Of a stretch of 64,000 nt of DNA, positions 19,883-30,699 are shown in pieces (position 1 is the stretch's first letter; every line of letters starts with the position of its first letter). Source of the stretch: Macrothele yani (Eukaryota > Arthropoda > Arachnida > Araneae > Macrothelidae). The notes under the pieces are model-generated. The model did not search any database, was not told the origin of the DNA, and saw only the letters and a list, made by a program, of their open reading frames with translations. The stretch covers positions 97,630,489-97,694,488 of the forward strand of contig CM077025.1 in assembly GCA_039090855.1 (NCBI GenBank), given 5' to 3'. Both the position numbers and the translations under genes were made by a program.

Positions 19883-20950
19883 GCCAAGCAAAAAATGTGG
19901 AAGCAGAAGTTTTAACGTACCCTTGTAAAAAAGTCAATGGCGTAATGGAGAGGGTAGATACATGGAGTTATTTACATAGTGATGCAAATTGCGGTTGGAC
20001 CGTGAAGTTTAAGATCGCTTTTTTCTCTTTCTTGTGCCGCCTACAAGGAATGATACATTCGATGCACTGATTCCGAAGCTTAAGTGAAGCTAAAATGTGT
20101 TTTTATGAATACAAGAAAAAACACCTCATAAAAATTCTCCGTACATGACTGGAAATCAATCCTGTGTGAAAGAGGAGAGAGGAGAGAGGGAGAGAGAGAG
20201 AGCGCGATTTTTTAAAACCTAAATTAGATAAATTTTTTAGATCCTCATACTTTGCATCTCTTTTCTGTTGGGATGCCACGTACTTTCTTTCTATGGATTC
20301 AATGTTATGGAAATAAAAGTATCATTTCAAAAGCAAATTCCTTTTTGGTTGTTTACTTTCTAAGATCGCATGCTTGTGCTTGCAGCAATCTCATCGATTT
20401 CTGCGTTTGGCGATGTTTTTTGTATTACGCTATTTAAAAAAGCGGGGAAGCTAGGGAAAATGCATTTCTACAACGCTTTCCGATTACAGCTCTTAAACTG
20501 GCACCTAATGCAAATAAATAAGCGCCATCGCCGTGAAGGACAACGCGATTAACTCCTCAGCGAACATTACCCGTTTAACGTTCTCGTCTTTCTAAAAGCT
20601 TCGACATTTTAGGAAATAGCCGCACCTAAAGAAAGAATCTTCCTAAAACTAACTTTAGGAAGTACGACTAACGAACGAATAATTTTTTAATGCATTCATT
20701 AAAGGAATTCTTTGCTTATTTATAGCTGCTATTAACTCCAGAAACTTTTCTCTTCTGATCACTGTTTTTTTTTACTACATATTATACTGAAGATTGAAAC
20801 CTCAAAGCAGAAACACGTCTACTGTAAGGCATTATTAGAAGCAAAAATGGAGAAAATGAACGAAGATAATTAGAAGAGCAAAAACTAATTAAGTAGCCTT
20901 TATTGTTTTGTTTAATATTCATTTAAACTAAATGTTTCCACAGGTGGCCA
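19883..20950. other. Spacer, nothing recognised
   Basis: An open frame to 20070 (starting within the SINE) has non-repetitive composition but no family resemblance. A short (GA)n lies at 20170-20203. The rest is AT-rich. Confidence 0.35.
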
Positions 20951-20952
20951 TA

Positions 20953-22000
20953 CGACTGTTGTACCGAAAGTAATGCAAAAGTGGGCATAACTTTTTTATT
21001 AACTGACAGACGTCGTTCAAATTGTACATGTTGGCAGAGTAACTCTTCCTCTATACAAAGGTACTACTCAAGATAGTCTTCATCACAAGCGATGCATTTG
21101 CGCCATCGTTGAACCCAACTCTCGAATCCTCTTTGAAAAAATTCAGCTGTGCACTGTTGTACCCACTTCTTCACTATAACGTTCACCTCTTCTGTGTCAT
21201 CAAATCTTAGCCACCGGAGACTGTCCTTCATTGGACCAAACAGGTGGAAGTCGGAGGGCACAATATCTACGCTTTACGGTGGATGGGGAGACCACCGATC
21301 AGCCAAATTTGCTGATCACCTGTGATTTGTCGCCAAAGATGTGTGTGGTCTCGCATTGTCATGGTGAATGTGGATCCTTTTCAGATTCTTGTTCGATCTC
21401 TTCCTTCTTATGGCTTCTCCAAGCTTCTTGAGTGTCTCAATGTACCGCTCGCTGGTCACGGTACGGCCACGTTCCAAAAAATCAAGGAGAATGACACCCC
21501 TGTCAACCCAAAAAAAAACAGTCACCATGACTTTCTGTGCTGATCGCTGGCTCTTGAACTTCTTAGGCGTTTGCGAAGAGCTGTGACGCCATTTCATGGA
21601 TTGATTCTTCGTTTCCGGATCGTAAAGATACCCTCACGTTTCACCTCTTGTCACCAAATCAGAAAAAAAAAAAAAGTTTCTTTATTGCTTTAAACGCTTC
21701 CAGCAGATCAGAACAGACTTCCACCCTTTTCTCCTTCAAATCGGGTGTAAACTGCCGAGTTTATCACCGTGAATATTCTGTATCCTTCTGTGGTTGTCAG
21801 ACAGCCTGCACACTTCCTTCGTCAAGAACTCAATGACGGCACGTTGCTTCTGTTTGGAATCCATTTTTTACCTGTAATGAAGAAGAAGGGTTACTATAGA
21901 GGAAGAGTTACTCTACCAACATGTGCAATTTGAACGATGTCTGTAAGTTAATATGATTGCTATGAGCTGCTTTCCCTCCGGTGATATTCCGTTACTCCCG
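20953..22000 (-). mobile_element. Mariner, internally deleted, minus strand
   Basis: TA at 20951-20952 and 22001-22002. Inner terminal sequence AAAGTAATGCAAAAGTGGGC near 20970 matches the family at 17582-19160. About 1,048 bp, short of 1.3 kb by an internal deletion in the transposase between the HTH and the catalytic domain. Confidence 0.82.
21064..21864 (-). pseudogene. Mariner transposase pseudogene
   Basis: The start codon is at 21864 on the minus strand (MDSKQKQRAVIEFLTKE). The HTH is cut after ~45 codons and rejoined to catalytic-domain sequence (KKFKSQRSAQKVMVTVFF, GVILLDFLERGRTVTSERYIE, IHIHHDNARPHTSLATN). SDFHLFGPMKDSLR and the C-terminus RWRKCIACDEDYLE follow, stop at 21064. The segment around PHPPYSPDLAPSD is frameshifted. 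The first catalytic Asp (GDE) region is also disrupted, with an A-run at 21662-21674. Same family as the copy 3 kb upstream. Confidence 0.82.
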
Positions 22001-22002
22001 TA

Positions 22003-22870
22003 TCCATCTCTGTAATTCTCATCCAGAAATCCGCTTTAATGTGCGTGAGCCCCACTCATCCTCTTTTTTGCCTTTGAGTAGGTCTCCAGTTTTGAACTGT
22101 ACTGACGTCATACTCATTCGGAAGGGTTACAGAAAGAGTCTAGTGCATAATTCTCGTGTTGAACATTTGATATACTGCCTCCTCTAATTGCTTTTTTGTC
22201 GACATTCTTCCACAAGCACACAAGGATTTCCCTGGGCTTCTGCAAATTCGTCCTGTATGCCACAATTTCCATTCCTTTATTACAGGACGGTATTCAGCAG
22301 ATATTTTCTGCATCGTTAAGCATGGAATTTCATTAAATTTTGTTACTTTGCTGGTTAAAGGGCATGATAATCTTTGTTGTTTTTTTACCCGCGGTAAATC
22401 CGGGGCAACTCCTTTAAAAATGATCGAATCAGGTTGGAATTAACATTATTCCAAACACAAGTACTTGTTTTGCTCGTTAAACGGAGATCTAACTAAATAT
22501 TGGTTCTTTATAACCGAGTTTTACTGTATTTTCATAATTTCTTTGCATCTGTCATCGGATTCATTTAACGATATGTAACCGGGTTTTATATTATTTCCAA
22601 AAGTTGCTGTACATTACACAGCAGTACCCACACCGGGATATGCTCTTCTAGTTAAGACTTAGACTTCTCCGATGTCATGGTAGATTTCTCATGATTCGCC
22701 TTCCAAAACCCATGCCTTCTAGCGTACATACCAACAACCAGTAAGATTTTAGGCTATGCAATCTGCATGGGTTAAAGACCCTGCGGAAGTACCGGGTTCA
22801 ACTGAGAGCCCTAATTGATATCGTTGTCTGGGTGTGTAAAATTTCATCTAATCAGAGGAACTTTGTGAGC
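22003..22870. other. Spacer, nothing recognised
   Basis: AT-rich, no convincing coding, repeat or RNA structure seen. Confidence 0.35.
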
Positions 22871-22876
22871 ACCCGA

Positions 22877-23257
22877 CTACCGACTATTGCAATTGAAGCA
22901 CGCAAGGTTACTCCGTACCATTTCGTACCGGGATTCCATCGGTGTTGTGGGTAATGTATGCGATACCCAAGTCGTTAATTTGTTCCTTAGGCCTAAACCT
23001 TTCGTCAGCAAGGTGTAAACCGTTGTGTTAAGGACACCAAGTTGAATGGAAAGATGGTTGACACTCATCCAAAAAGGCTGATGTGAGGTTTCCTTGATGC
23101 GTCTTTTGGTTTTCTGTCTGGAAGTCGAAATCAATCGACTGGAACTTGGAGCATTTTTGGGTGATATCCTGCCTTCCGTATATCCTTTCATCCAACTGTT
23201 CACCGCCGTTTTTAAAGGGAAATTTGACCTACTGCTGTCCGCAAAATACTGTGTCAC
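22877..23257 (-). pseudogene. Probable Tc1/mariner-type HTH fragment
   Basis: A 126-codon minus-strand frame contains EGRISPKNAPSSSRL (a linker resembling the acidic-Pro-Arg-Ser-Gly-Arg-Pro segment between two HTHs), SVNHLSIQLGVLNTTVYTLL (second HTH pattern) and GLGLRNKLTTWVSHTL (resembling the LGxxKVxxRWVPxxL linker). The catalytic domain is absent on either side. Assignment is by pattern only; the Arg/Gly/Pro signature residues are partly missing. Confidence 0.5.
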
Positions 23258-23549
23258 TCCGTCTTAATCCTAGAGTAAAACACACACACTTACACTCACA
23301 CACGTACAAAAAACATCTACTCTGTTTTCCAGTGTCACTGATCTTCTTAACTGCTCCATTGTTATTACAACTTTCATTAACCGATCAGTAGGCACGAACT
23401 GAGACTGAGGTACTACGCAAGCGCCAGACCATGTCTTTTTGGCACTTCAGGTTTCCAAAGTGTACGCCAATGAAAGCGTTTGCGTACTTACCAAGGTACT
23501 TTAAATTTTAAGAGGCATTTCATTTAGATTTTTAAATAGAAAAGTTATC

Positions 23550-23747
23550 ATCTTTTACATTCATTCTCTCTTTCTCTCTCCTCCTCTTTCTCTCTGTTTG
23601 TCTCTCTTCTCTGTTTCTCTCTCTTCTTCTCTCTCTCTCTTCCTCGCGCTCTATTTGTCTCCCTTTTGCTCTCTTCCTCGCGCTCTATTTGTCTCCCTTT
23701 TGCTCTCTTCCTCTCTCTTTCTATGCTTCCTTCCCTTTCTCTCTCTT

Positions 23748-23820
<73 letters not shown>

Positions 23821-23908
23821 TTCTCTCTCTTAGTCCCTTTCTGTTCTCTCTCTTTCTCTATCTCTCCCCCTTTCTCTCTCTGTTTCTCTTTCTTTCTCTC
23901 TCTCTCTG

Positions 23909-23960
<52 letters not shown>

Positions 23961-24335
23961 CCTCACTGTATTTATCTCCCATTCGCGCGCGCTCTCTCTC
24001 TCTCTCTATCTCTGTTTCTCTGTCTCTTTCTTTTTCTTCTTTTCTCTCTGTTTCTCTCTATCTTCCTCTCTCTCTGCTTTTTCCTCTCCTCTCTTTATCT
24101 GTTTCTTCCTCTCGTCTCTTTTCCTCTCACTCTATTTGTCTCCCATTTTTTCTTATGGATGGGAACAGTGGGGTGTCTGGTGAGGTAATTGAAAGATAGA
24201 AAAAGACGGGGGGAAGAGAGAGAGAGAGAGAAAGGGAGACAAATAGAGTGAGAGGAAGAGAAAGAAAAGAAGAAAAAAAGAAGGAGAGAGAAAGGGAGAC
24301 AAATACAGTGAGAGGAAGAGAGAGAGAGAAAATGG
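23550..24335. repeat. Polypyrimidine tract switching to polypurine
   Basis: 23550-24160 is almost pure C/T on the plus strand, with an uninterrupted (CT)n at ~23753-23817 and a second at ~23905-23955. CTCTTCCTCGCGCTCTATTT repeats near 23637, 23672 and later in diverged forms. After a mixed 50-bp segment the strand flips to purine-rich (24190-24335). GGGAGACAAATAGAGTGAGA there is the inverse of the unit at 24120-24145, giving an inverted repeat. The 164-196-codon Ser/Leu ORFs across it are not genes. Confidence 0.95.
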
Positions 24336-24339
24336 TACA

Positions 24340-25370
24340 TCGAGATGAAACTATGTTTCCTCTTGTGACAGTTTCTGTTGGCTTCAATCACCCTTAGTAA
24401 AGCGTAGCAATGACAAAGATCATCGAGGGAAACGAAAGAAAGAAGTGTAAGAGCAGTACAAGTAGAGAGGGCTTTCTCTTTTTGTAGCTGAGATCACCGG
24501 GAGGAACGATATAGTAAGCTTGAAACTGGCCGGCCGTTAAACGTTCGGGTATACGCCGTGGCGGATATCCCAAATTAAGGCTTGTGCGGATCTCTGATAC
24601 GTCATGTTACGGCTCGTAATTGCATATCTTTGGAAACGCAATTTTGTTTTTTCTTTACATTTTCATGGCTTTCAGTTTTCCCGTGGTCTGAATGCTATCC
24701 TTGCATTTCTACTTAGTTTTCTTTTTTGGGGGAAATTTGACGAAGGGCTGTATAAAAAAAAGTCTATAAATAAACTTTCATAGTAAAAGCGTTTGAATTG
24801 TGCTTTCAAGAAGTCTAAGCCACATCCACTGTTGTTTCTCGCATATTATGCACTATTTTCTAAACAACAGGTAGATAAGAGAACTATGATCAAATCCTTT
24901 TCAACTTTGTTTCCCTTTGATTAAAGAAATATTTTATCAGAAAATAGTTGACATAGAAGCATGATAATCACATACGGAGAAAAAGCAGCCTTTTTTTTTT
25001 TTTTTTTTTTTTTTAAACTTGAAATTTTTAAGGCCCGCTAAATTTTTAAAAGGACTTGGAGTCGCAAATGCTTTATTTCTTTGATAACCATTTGCCTAAA
25101 AATGTCAGCTTCCTTGCTCATAAGTTGTTTTCAAAATCTTTCCTGCAATTATAAAGCTCGTAAAAAATTCAGACCTTTGAGAAAGCACCTACGTAATTCC
25201 TTTTTGCATTTAATTTAAATACGAAATTCTGAAACTTGTTCGGTGTACCGCATCTGTATGTAAAATCTTTGACAAGTAGCAGTTTTATTTGCCGAAATCT
25301 ATTGGAAATAACCACAGTTCTTAATATTTAATAATTTTATTAGGTAAATACGGTAGTTCTAATATTATAC
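24340..25370. other. AT-rich spacer
   Basis: Only homopolymer runs stand out (T-run at 24991-25013). No gene or element recognised. Confidence 0.4.
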
Positions 25371-25374
25371 ACTC

Positions 25375-26040
25375 TGCAATAAAAACAATGCAACGCCAGG
25401 AAGAACAGATGCAAGTTGGCAGACAATATTTTAACATGAATAAATTAAAATGATTCCACTATCGTACCCAAAAATCTGAAGTTGTTATGACAGTGTGAAT
25501 GTGGTGAACCGTGAATAAAAGATCGAAACGTCTATTCGACTACGATTGCTACGACTGTTGAAAAGTAACTCCTGCAGAAAAAAGCATTACAGGAGAAGTG
25601 CCGAAAACACGCCAACGCCATCAGCTAACGGACTTCGAAAAAGGCTGTATTATTTATTGGCTGTGTGAAGCCCGCTAGTCAACTCGGTGTATAATGTCAC
25701 ATGTTGGCCACCACAATGTCACAGTCCATATCTGCAGTACATGGTGGGTGAAAGAAGGCATGGACATTAAAAGTGGTCGGTTTCCAGCGGCTACGGGATG
25801 CAAAGACCTTTTGATACGGCCGTCCAGCGACAGGCTCTTACAAAACTGACAGCCTGGTTCTCAGATCATGAAAAGAGCAGTGATACCGAGTATCATTTAA
25901 ACAATAACACGGCGATGCATTTCAAGCGGTCTAATCGCGAAGCAGGCTTTCACGCAGGGCGACCATCGTGTTGCTTACCCCTACGACAACCGTTTTCAGC
26001 TCTTCGAGTAATACAGCTCCCGAGCAAATGCACTGAAAAA
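25375..26040 (+). pseudogene. Tc1-like transposase N-terminal relic
   Basis: Frames from ~25617 give HQLTDFEKGCIIYW and, after a shift, HVGHHNVTVHICSTWWVKEGMD: the first HTH of a Tc1 lineage. A second-HTH region follows with FKRSNREAGFHAGRPSCCLPLR (25910-26000), resembling the residue block before the catalytic domain. The sequence ends at 26040 next to SINE C, with no catalytic domain beyond. CAATAAAAACAATGCAACGCC near 25378 may be close to the left end. Confidence 0.65.
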
Positions 26041-26052
26041 AATAAATGTTAT

Positions 26053-26345
26053 GATTAATACAGACATTTGACGTGGACTAGGAACATCAAACAGAGGTCA
26101 TCGCTCTTTTCACGTTTATAAGTGAGTCAGGAAAAATTTCTCATTGGCCGCCACCGGAAATCGAACCTAGGGGCTTCCAGTTACGCGCCGTACACGCTTC
26201 CACTGCATCACAGTGGCCTCGAATTCCTCCAGACTCACATACACTAACTGCCAAGCCAATTTGGCAGGTTGCTTCTTGGAGCCCCCCCCAATGATGGGGA
26301 TTCACCAAAGATGGTAAGCAGGAACTGAACAAATAATTACAAGGC
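26053..26345 (-). repeat. SINE-C copy 1
   Basis: The minus strand has a tRNA-like head with B-box GGTTCGATTTCC (from plus GGAAATCGAACCTAGG) and AACTGGAAGCCCC. It ends with AAACGTGAAAAGAGCGATGA, ACCTCTGTTTGATGTTCCTA and GTCCACGTCAAATGTC. The closest relative is at 57676-58020. Confidence 0.8.
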
Positions 26346-26349
26346 GAAT

Positions 26350-27550
26350 GAATAATTAATACCAGAGGCGATTTGGGATCTTTTGGGGCCCTAGACGCAA
26401 AACGGTTCAACTCCCCTTACTTATCTCCTCAGAAATTTTCATCCATCAGATTAACAAAAAAAAAAGGAGGCGGGGGGGGGTAAGAAAAAGGTTTTTTTTT
26501 TTTTTTTGCTTTTTAAAATGCCAATATATCTTCCTATTGTTAGAACGTTCTGTAAGAAACAGTGCTAGTGTGATGATTTTGACTCTCGATGCACATCGAA
26601 CTTTTTGATTTTTGAGATATTTCAAAAATTATTTTTGTGGCTAATAGGAAATCAATGGGTATTAAGTTTGGTACTTTAAATACCCGTATCCCATTTACAC
26701 CTGCACTGCAGTTATCAGAAACAGAAGCATACCAATTAAATGCCAAAAATCCGGTTTGAAAATGGAAAAGCAGAGACTGCAAGTTTTAGAGTAAGAGTAT
26801 CGTTGGAAGTTTTTATTGCTTTTTCAAAAGCTAGCTTTAAGTCGATTTAAGGAATAGAAAAAATGAGAATATTGGTAATTATCAGGATTAAGCCAGGGTA
26901 ACAGAAAGTAATGAGAACATGTTGTTGCAGTACAATATAAATTACTTTTAACACTATTAATAAATAAGATATAGTGCGATATTCTCAAATTTCTTTACTT
27001 TTTTCAGCCTAAATATTAATAACTCTTTCGGTTTAAGATGGATTAGAGTGATTATGGCCGAGAAAGAACTTGATTATCCTAACGATCATCAGGAAAATTT
27101 TTACAAGCACTCCTCATCGCAACTCGGGAGGAAGGGGGGGGAGGGTCCGAAAGTTCCAACACAGTTGTGTTACCTTGGCTGGAAGTAGCATGAAAGTAAT
27201 TCATAGCACAGCAGGCTAGTTAAGAATTCGCCTTAAACAATGAAATGTGTGGGAAACGAGAATATCTCCTTTACCTACAACTAAAAGGGACTCTTTTAGT
27301 AGTTCCAAAAATTTTTTTTTCAAAATAAGTACATCGATAAGAACTCGATAATTCGGAATATCAGCAACGGCAAGAAAAAATATGTTATTATTAATATGAT
27401 AAAGTAAAATATCAATTTACAATACAAAATAGTCTCTTCAAGGATTGATTTGCTTCGATCCGCGGAAAGCAAAACAAAACTGAAAATCGAATTATGTTTT
27501 CGGGCCCCCTCAAACAGTGAGGCCCTAGGCGCGCCCCTAGTCGGAAATCC
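26350..27550. other. Spacer possibly bounded by related ends
   Basis: GGGATCTTTTGGGGCCCTAGA near 26370 and GAGGCCCTAGGCGCGCCCCTA near 27520 look like opposed ends of a degenerate element, but no coding sequence or clear target duplication is visible. Homopolymers (A, G, T) lie at 26456-26507. Confidence 0.3.
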
Positions 27551-27552
27551 GC

Positions 27553-27815
27553 CCCTGATTAATACAGACATTTGACGTGGACTAGGAACATCAAACAGAG
27601 GTCATCGCTCTTTCCACGTTATTTTACGTAAGTCACGGTCACGCACAAAGTAGAACGTGAGTCTGGAGGAATTCGAGGCTGCTGTGGTGCAGTGGAAGCA
27701 TATCCGGCGCGTAACTGGAAGACCTGGGTTCGATTGCCGGTGGCCGCCAATGAGAATTTTTCCGTGACTCACTTATAAACGTGGAAAGAGTGGTGACCTC
27801 TGTTTGATAAATGTT
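27553..27815 (+). repeat. SINE-C copy 2
   Basis: Plus-strand tRNA-like head GCTGTGGTGCAGTGGAAGCAT with B-box GGGTTCGATTGCC. It is preceded by an inverted end (GGTCATCGCTCTTTCCACGTT at 27597) and closed by AAACGTGGAAAGAGTGGTGACCTCTG at 27779. The first ~60 bp (from GATTAATACAGACATTTGAC) are nearly identical to 26053-26112. Confidence 0.82.
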
Positions 27816-28019
27816 ATGAATTCGAGGAAAATTTCTGAAAATAACGTGCAGCAAAGTTGCCGATGAGTGTCCGTCATTTAACGAAACTTACGTTTTTAAA
27901 AGTGCCTGTTTCTTCTAACTTCAGTATTTCGTCAGATTTTCGTTTATTTCAGGAAAGTCAGTTTCGAGTTTCTCGGTACTTATAGAGAAATTTCGCAAAA
28001 TCGCTGCTTTTTTCAGACA

Positions 28020-28090
28020 TTTCAACAGAGATCCGTTTCGGGTTTCGAACCCAGATTGTCTCCACGGAATCCTCAAACGCTACCGCTGAG
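28020..28090 (-). repeat. tRNA-like sequence, SINE family D
   Basis: The minus strand reads TGGCTCAGCGGTAGCGTTTG (A-box) and GGGTTCGAAACCCG (B-box) with appropriate spacing for a pol III promoter. A short shared tail (GTCACGTACAAAGTGGAAC) also occurs, diverged, at 27634-27653 in SINE C. The cloverleaf ends do not pair, so it is not scored as a tRNA gene. Confidence 0.6.
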
Positions 28091-28306
28091 CCAGGAAAAC
28101 ACGTGAACCACAGTCACGTACAAAGTGGAACTTTAATTGCGCGATGATGAAATATTTTTGTTATTAATGCAAATGAATTAGCCATATTTTTTTCTGTTGT
28201 AGTTAATATTTTTATGAACAGGTTTGTCATAATTTTATTTTTTCTATAGGACTTGTCACAAATTACGTATATTTTCCATCGTGATTTTCCGAAGCAATAG
28301 AATGCT

Positions 28307-28534
28307 CTTTTTTTTTTTTTTTTTTTGATTGGAGGTTTAACGACCACAGTGAGCAACTCAATGGGCTGTAAGCAGTCGCCCGTCCCTAATTTAGGGTCAC
28401 TGGTTCCAGGGAAGGGAGAGAGCCAGTGGCGTAAGACAAACACAACATCCATGCCTCACGGGATTCGAACCCGGACCCCTTTCGGACGAATGATCAGAGG
28501 CCATCGCTTAGACCACTGCGCCACAGGTGGCGGC
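28307..28534 (-). repeat. SINE-S copy 7
   Basis: Full-length copy with a strong T-run (poly(A) tail) at 28308-28326, intact boxes and an AGAATGCT duplication at 28299-28306 and 28535-28542. Confidence 0.9.
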
Positions 28535-28542
28535 AGAATGCT

Positions 28543-29040
28543 TTGGAACTTGATATCTCTTTAAAATGGCAATGACTTTCAATTGTCTTTAAGAAAAAGT
28601 GAAATGTGCTGCTTTGTAGTATTGCAACGTATTTCGTAAAACTCGTAAATATGAAATTTATTCTTAATAGCTACAACAGCTTTTGTCTTAAGGGGTCCAC
28701 AGACTGACACATAGACCTAATAATGTATGTACCCGGTTTTTAACGATAACGCAGTATACAATAACTGGTGCACAAAATGGGAGAGAAGGGGAAAGGAATA
28801 TCTGTTGCCACGATAGCCAAAATTTCATGCGATATGCTACTCACAATATCCGATCTCGCTACAGAACTTCAAAATCAGATCTTCCGACAGACGATTTAAA
28901 TTTAATAGTTAATCAAACCTTCGGTATTCTCGCGAATCGCTCCTATTACCCAAATTTCTCCATCATATGAACATGGAAAAAGTGAGAACAGAATTTTTCT
29001 GTTAATATACGAAAGGAATTCCGGAAAGGTTTCTGAAAAT
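28543..29040. other. Spacer, nothing recognised
   Basis: AT-rich, no repeat or coding signal seen. Confidence 0.35.
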
Positions 29041-29049
29041 TCAGAATTT

Positions 29050-29620
29050 GCCTTTACCACATCTTAACAAGTTAGTAAAATCATGCAATGCACTGATTAT
29101 AATACGCTTCCCAGCATAGCAGAAATCATTACTCAAGTTGTGAGGATAATGTCTGTGGAATAAATCTCGCTCCTGTGCCCTGACCTTTAACCCCATTTCG
29201 ATGATATTCAACAGAATTGGCTCAGTATACCTCAGGAACAACATGCTAAAGTTTTGTCGCAATAGAAGCATTTTTACTCAAGTTATGCGGACAATGGCTG
29301 TGGAATAGATCTCGCTCCTGTTCCCTGACCTTTGACCCCATTTCGGTGATATTCAACAGAACCGGTTCAGTAGACTTCCGAAACAACATGATGAAGTTTT
29401 GTCGCAATCAAAGCATTTTTACCTAAGTTATGACGCATAAGGTCTGTGGAATTGATCCTGCTCCTATGTCCTGACTTTTGACCTCTTTTCGCCCATTTTT
29501 GACAGGGTTCGTCCCCAGGTGGTCCCCTACCACATATTAAAATTTCATCGAATTCGAACCATTTTTAAGCGAGTTATCGTGCGGACAGACAGACGGACAG
29601 AGCGGAAGCAATTAAGAATT
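29050..29620 (+). repeat. 146-bp-unit repeat (R146), copy a
   Basis: Three and a half units: the GCTCCT core lies at 29168, 29314 and 29460, exactly 146 bp apart. Each unit carries CTGACCTTTGACCCCATTTC, a CAACAGAA(C/T)(T/C)GGTTCAGTA-type segment and AGTTATG. It begins AAGTTAGTAAAATCATGCAA and ends with CAGACAGACGGACAGAGC. The same family occurs inverted at 29780-30690 and again at 56367-56785. Confidence 0.88.
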
Positions 29621-29779
29621 GTTCCTGTCAATTCAACGAAAAAGTCGTATCAGGAGTATGCTTCCTTAATTCACGAAAGGAATCGCGAAAAGTGGCTCGT
29701 GAATTTCAGATTTTTTTTTTTTTTTTTGCAGTGCAGCTGTATCAAGCAGATATAATTTCCTGCATCACTTAAAACCAGT

Positions 29780-30690
29780 TTTTTTTTTTACGCTTTCCAA
29801 CCGCAGGTTTAATAAACGTATATGCTCCAGCTTTGTCCGTCTGTCCGTCCGAACGATAACTCACGTAAAAATGGTTCGATTTCGATGAAATTTTAATATG
29901 TGGTACAGAACCACCTGGGGACGAACCCTTTTAAAAATGGTGGAAATGGGGTCAATTCCGCTCCTATGATTCCGCTCCTATGTCAGGACATAGGAGCGGA
30001 ATCCATTCCATTGCCCTTATGCGTCATAACTTGCGTAAAAATGGTTCCATTTCGATTAAATTTTAGTATGTGGTAGGAGACCACCTGGGAACGAACCTTA
30101 TTGAAAATGAACGAAATGGGGTCAAAGGTCAGGACATAGGAGCGGAATCCATTCCATTGCCCTTATGCGTCATAACTTGCGTAAAAATGGTTCCATTTCG
30201 ATTAAATTTTAGTATGTGGTAGGAAACCACTAGGGAACGAACCTTATTGAAAATGAACGAAATGGGGTTAAAGGTCAGGACATAGGAGCGGAATCCATTG
30301 CTTTACCCTTATGCGTCATAACTTACGTAAATGTGGTTCGATTTCGATTAAATTTTAGTATGCGGTAAGGGACCATCTGGGGACGAACCCTATTGAGAAT
30401 GGAAGAAATGGGGTCAAAGGTCAGGACGTAGGAGTGGGATTCATTTCATTGCTCTTATACGTCATAACTTACGTAAAAATGCTGCTATTGCGACAAAACT
30501 TTATCATGTTGTTTCGGAGTTATACTGAACCAATTCCGTTTAATATAATTAAAATGGGGTCAAAGGTCAGGGAGCAGCAGAGAGATTTATTCCCCACCCG
30601 TTATTCTCATAACTTGAGTAATGATTTCTGGTATGTTGGAAAGCGCATCATAATCAATGCATTGCATGATTTTACTAACTTTTTTAGGTA
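29780..30690 (-). repeat. 146-bp-unit repeat (R146), copy b, inverted
   Basis: Near-identical units with ATCCATT(C) at 30001, 30147 and 30293, and the aligned position at 30439 and 30585: four exact 146-bp steps. The left end TTTTTTTTTACGCTTTCCAACC is the inverse of the right end of the copy at 56785; the right end GCATGATTTTACTAACTTTTTT is the inverse of the copy a start. A 24-bp extra segment at ~29960-29983 creates a 15-bp-arm hairpin (29969-29983/29988-30002). Confidence 0.9.
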
Positions 30691-30699
30691 TTCTTTGAT

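Noticed and set aside
23598..24188. Long Ser/Leu/Phe ORFs (164-196 codons)
   Set aside because: They are in-frame translations of the (CT)n tract, open in several frames because the repeat lacks stop codons.
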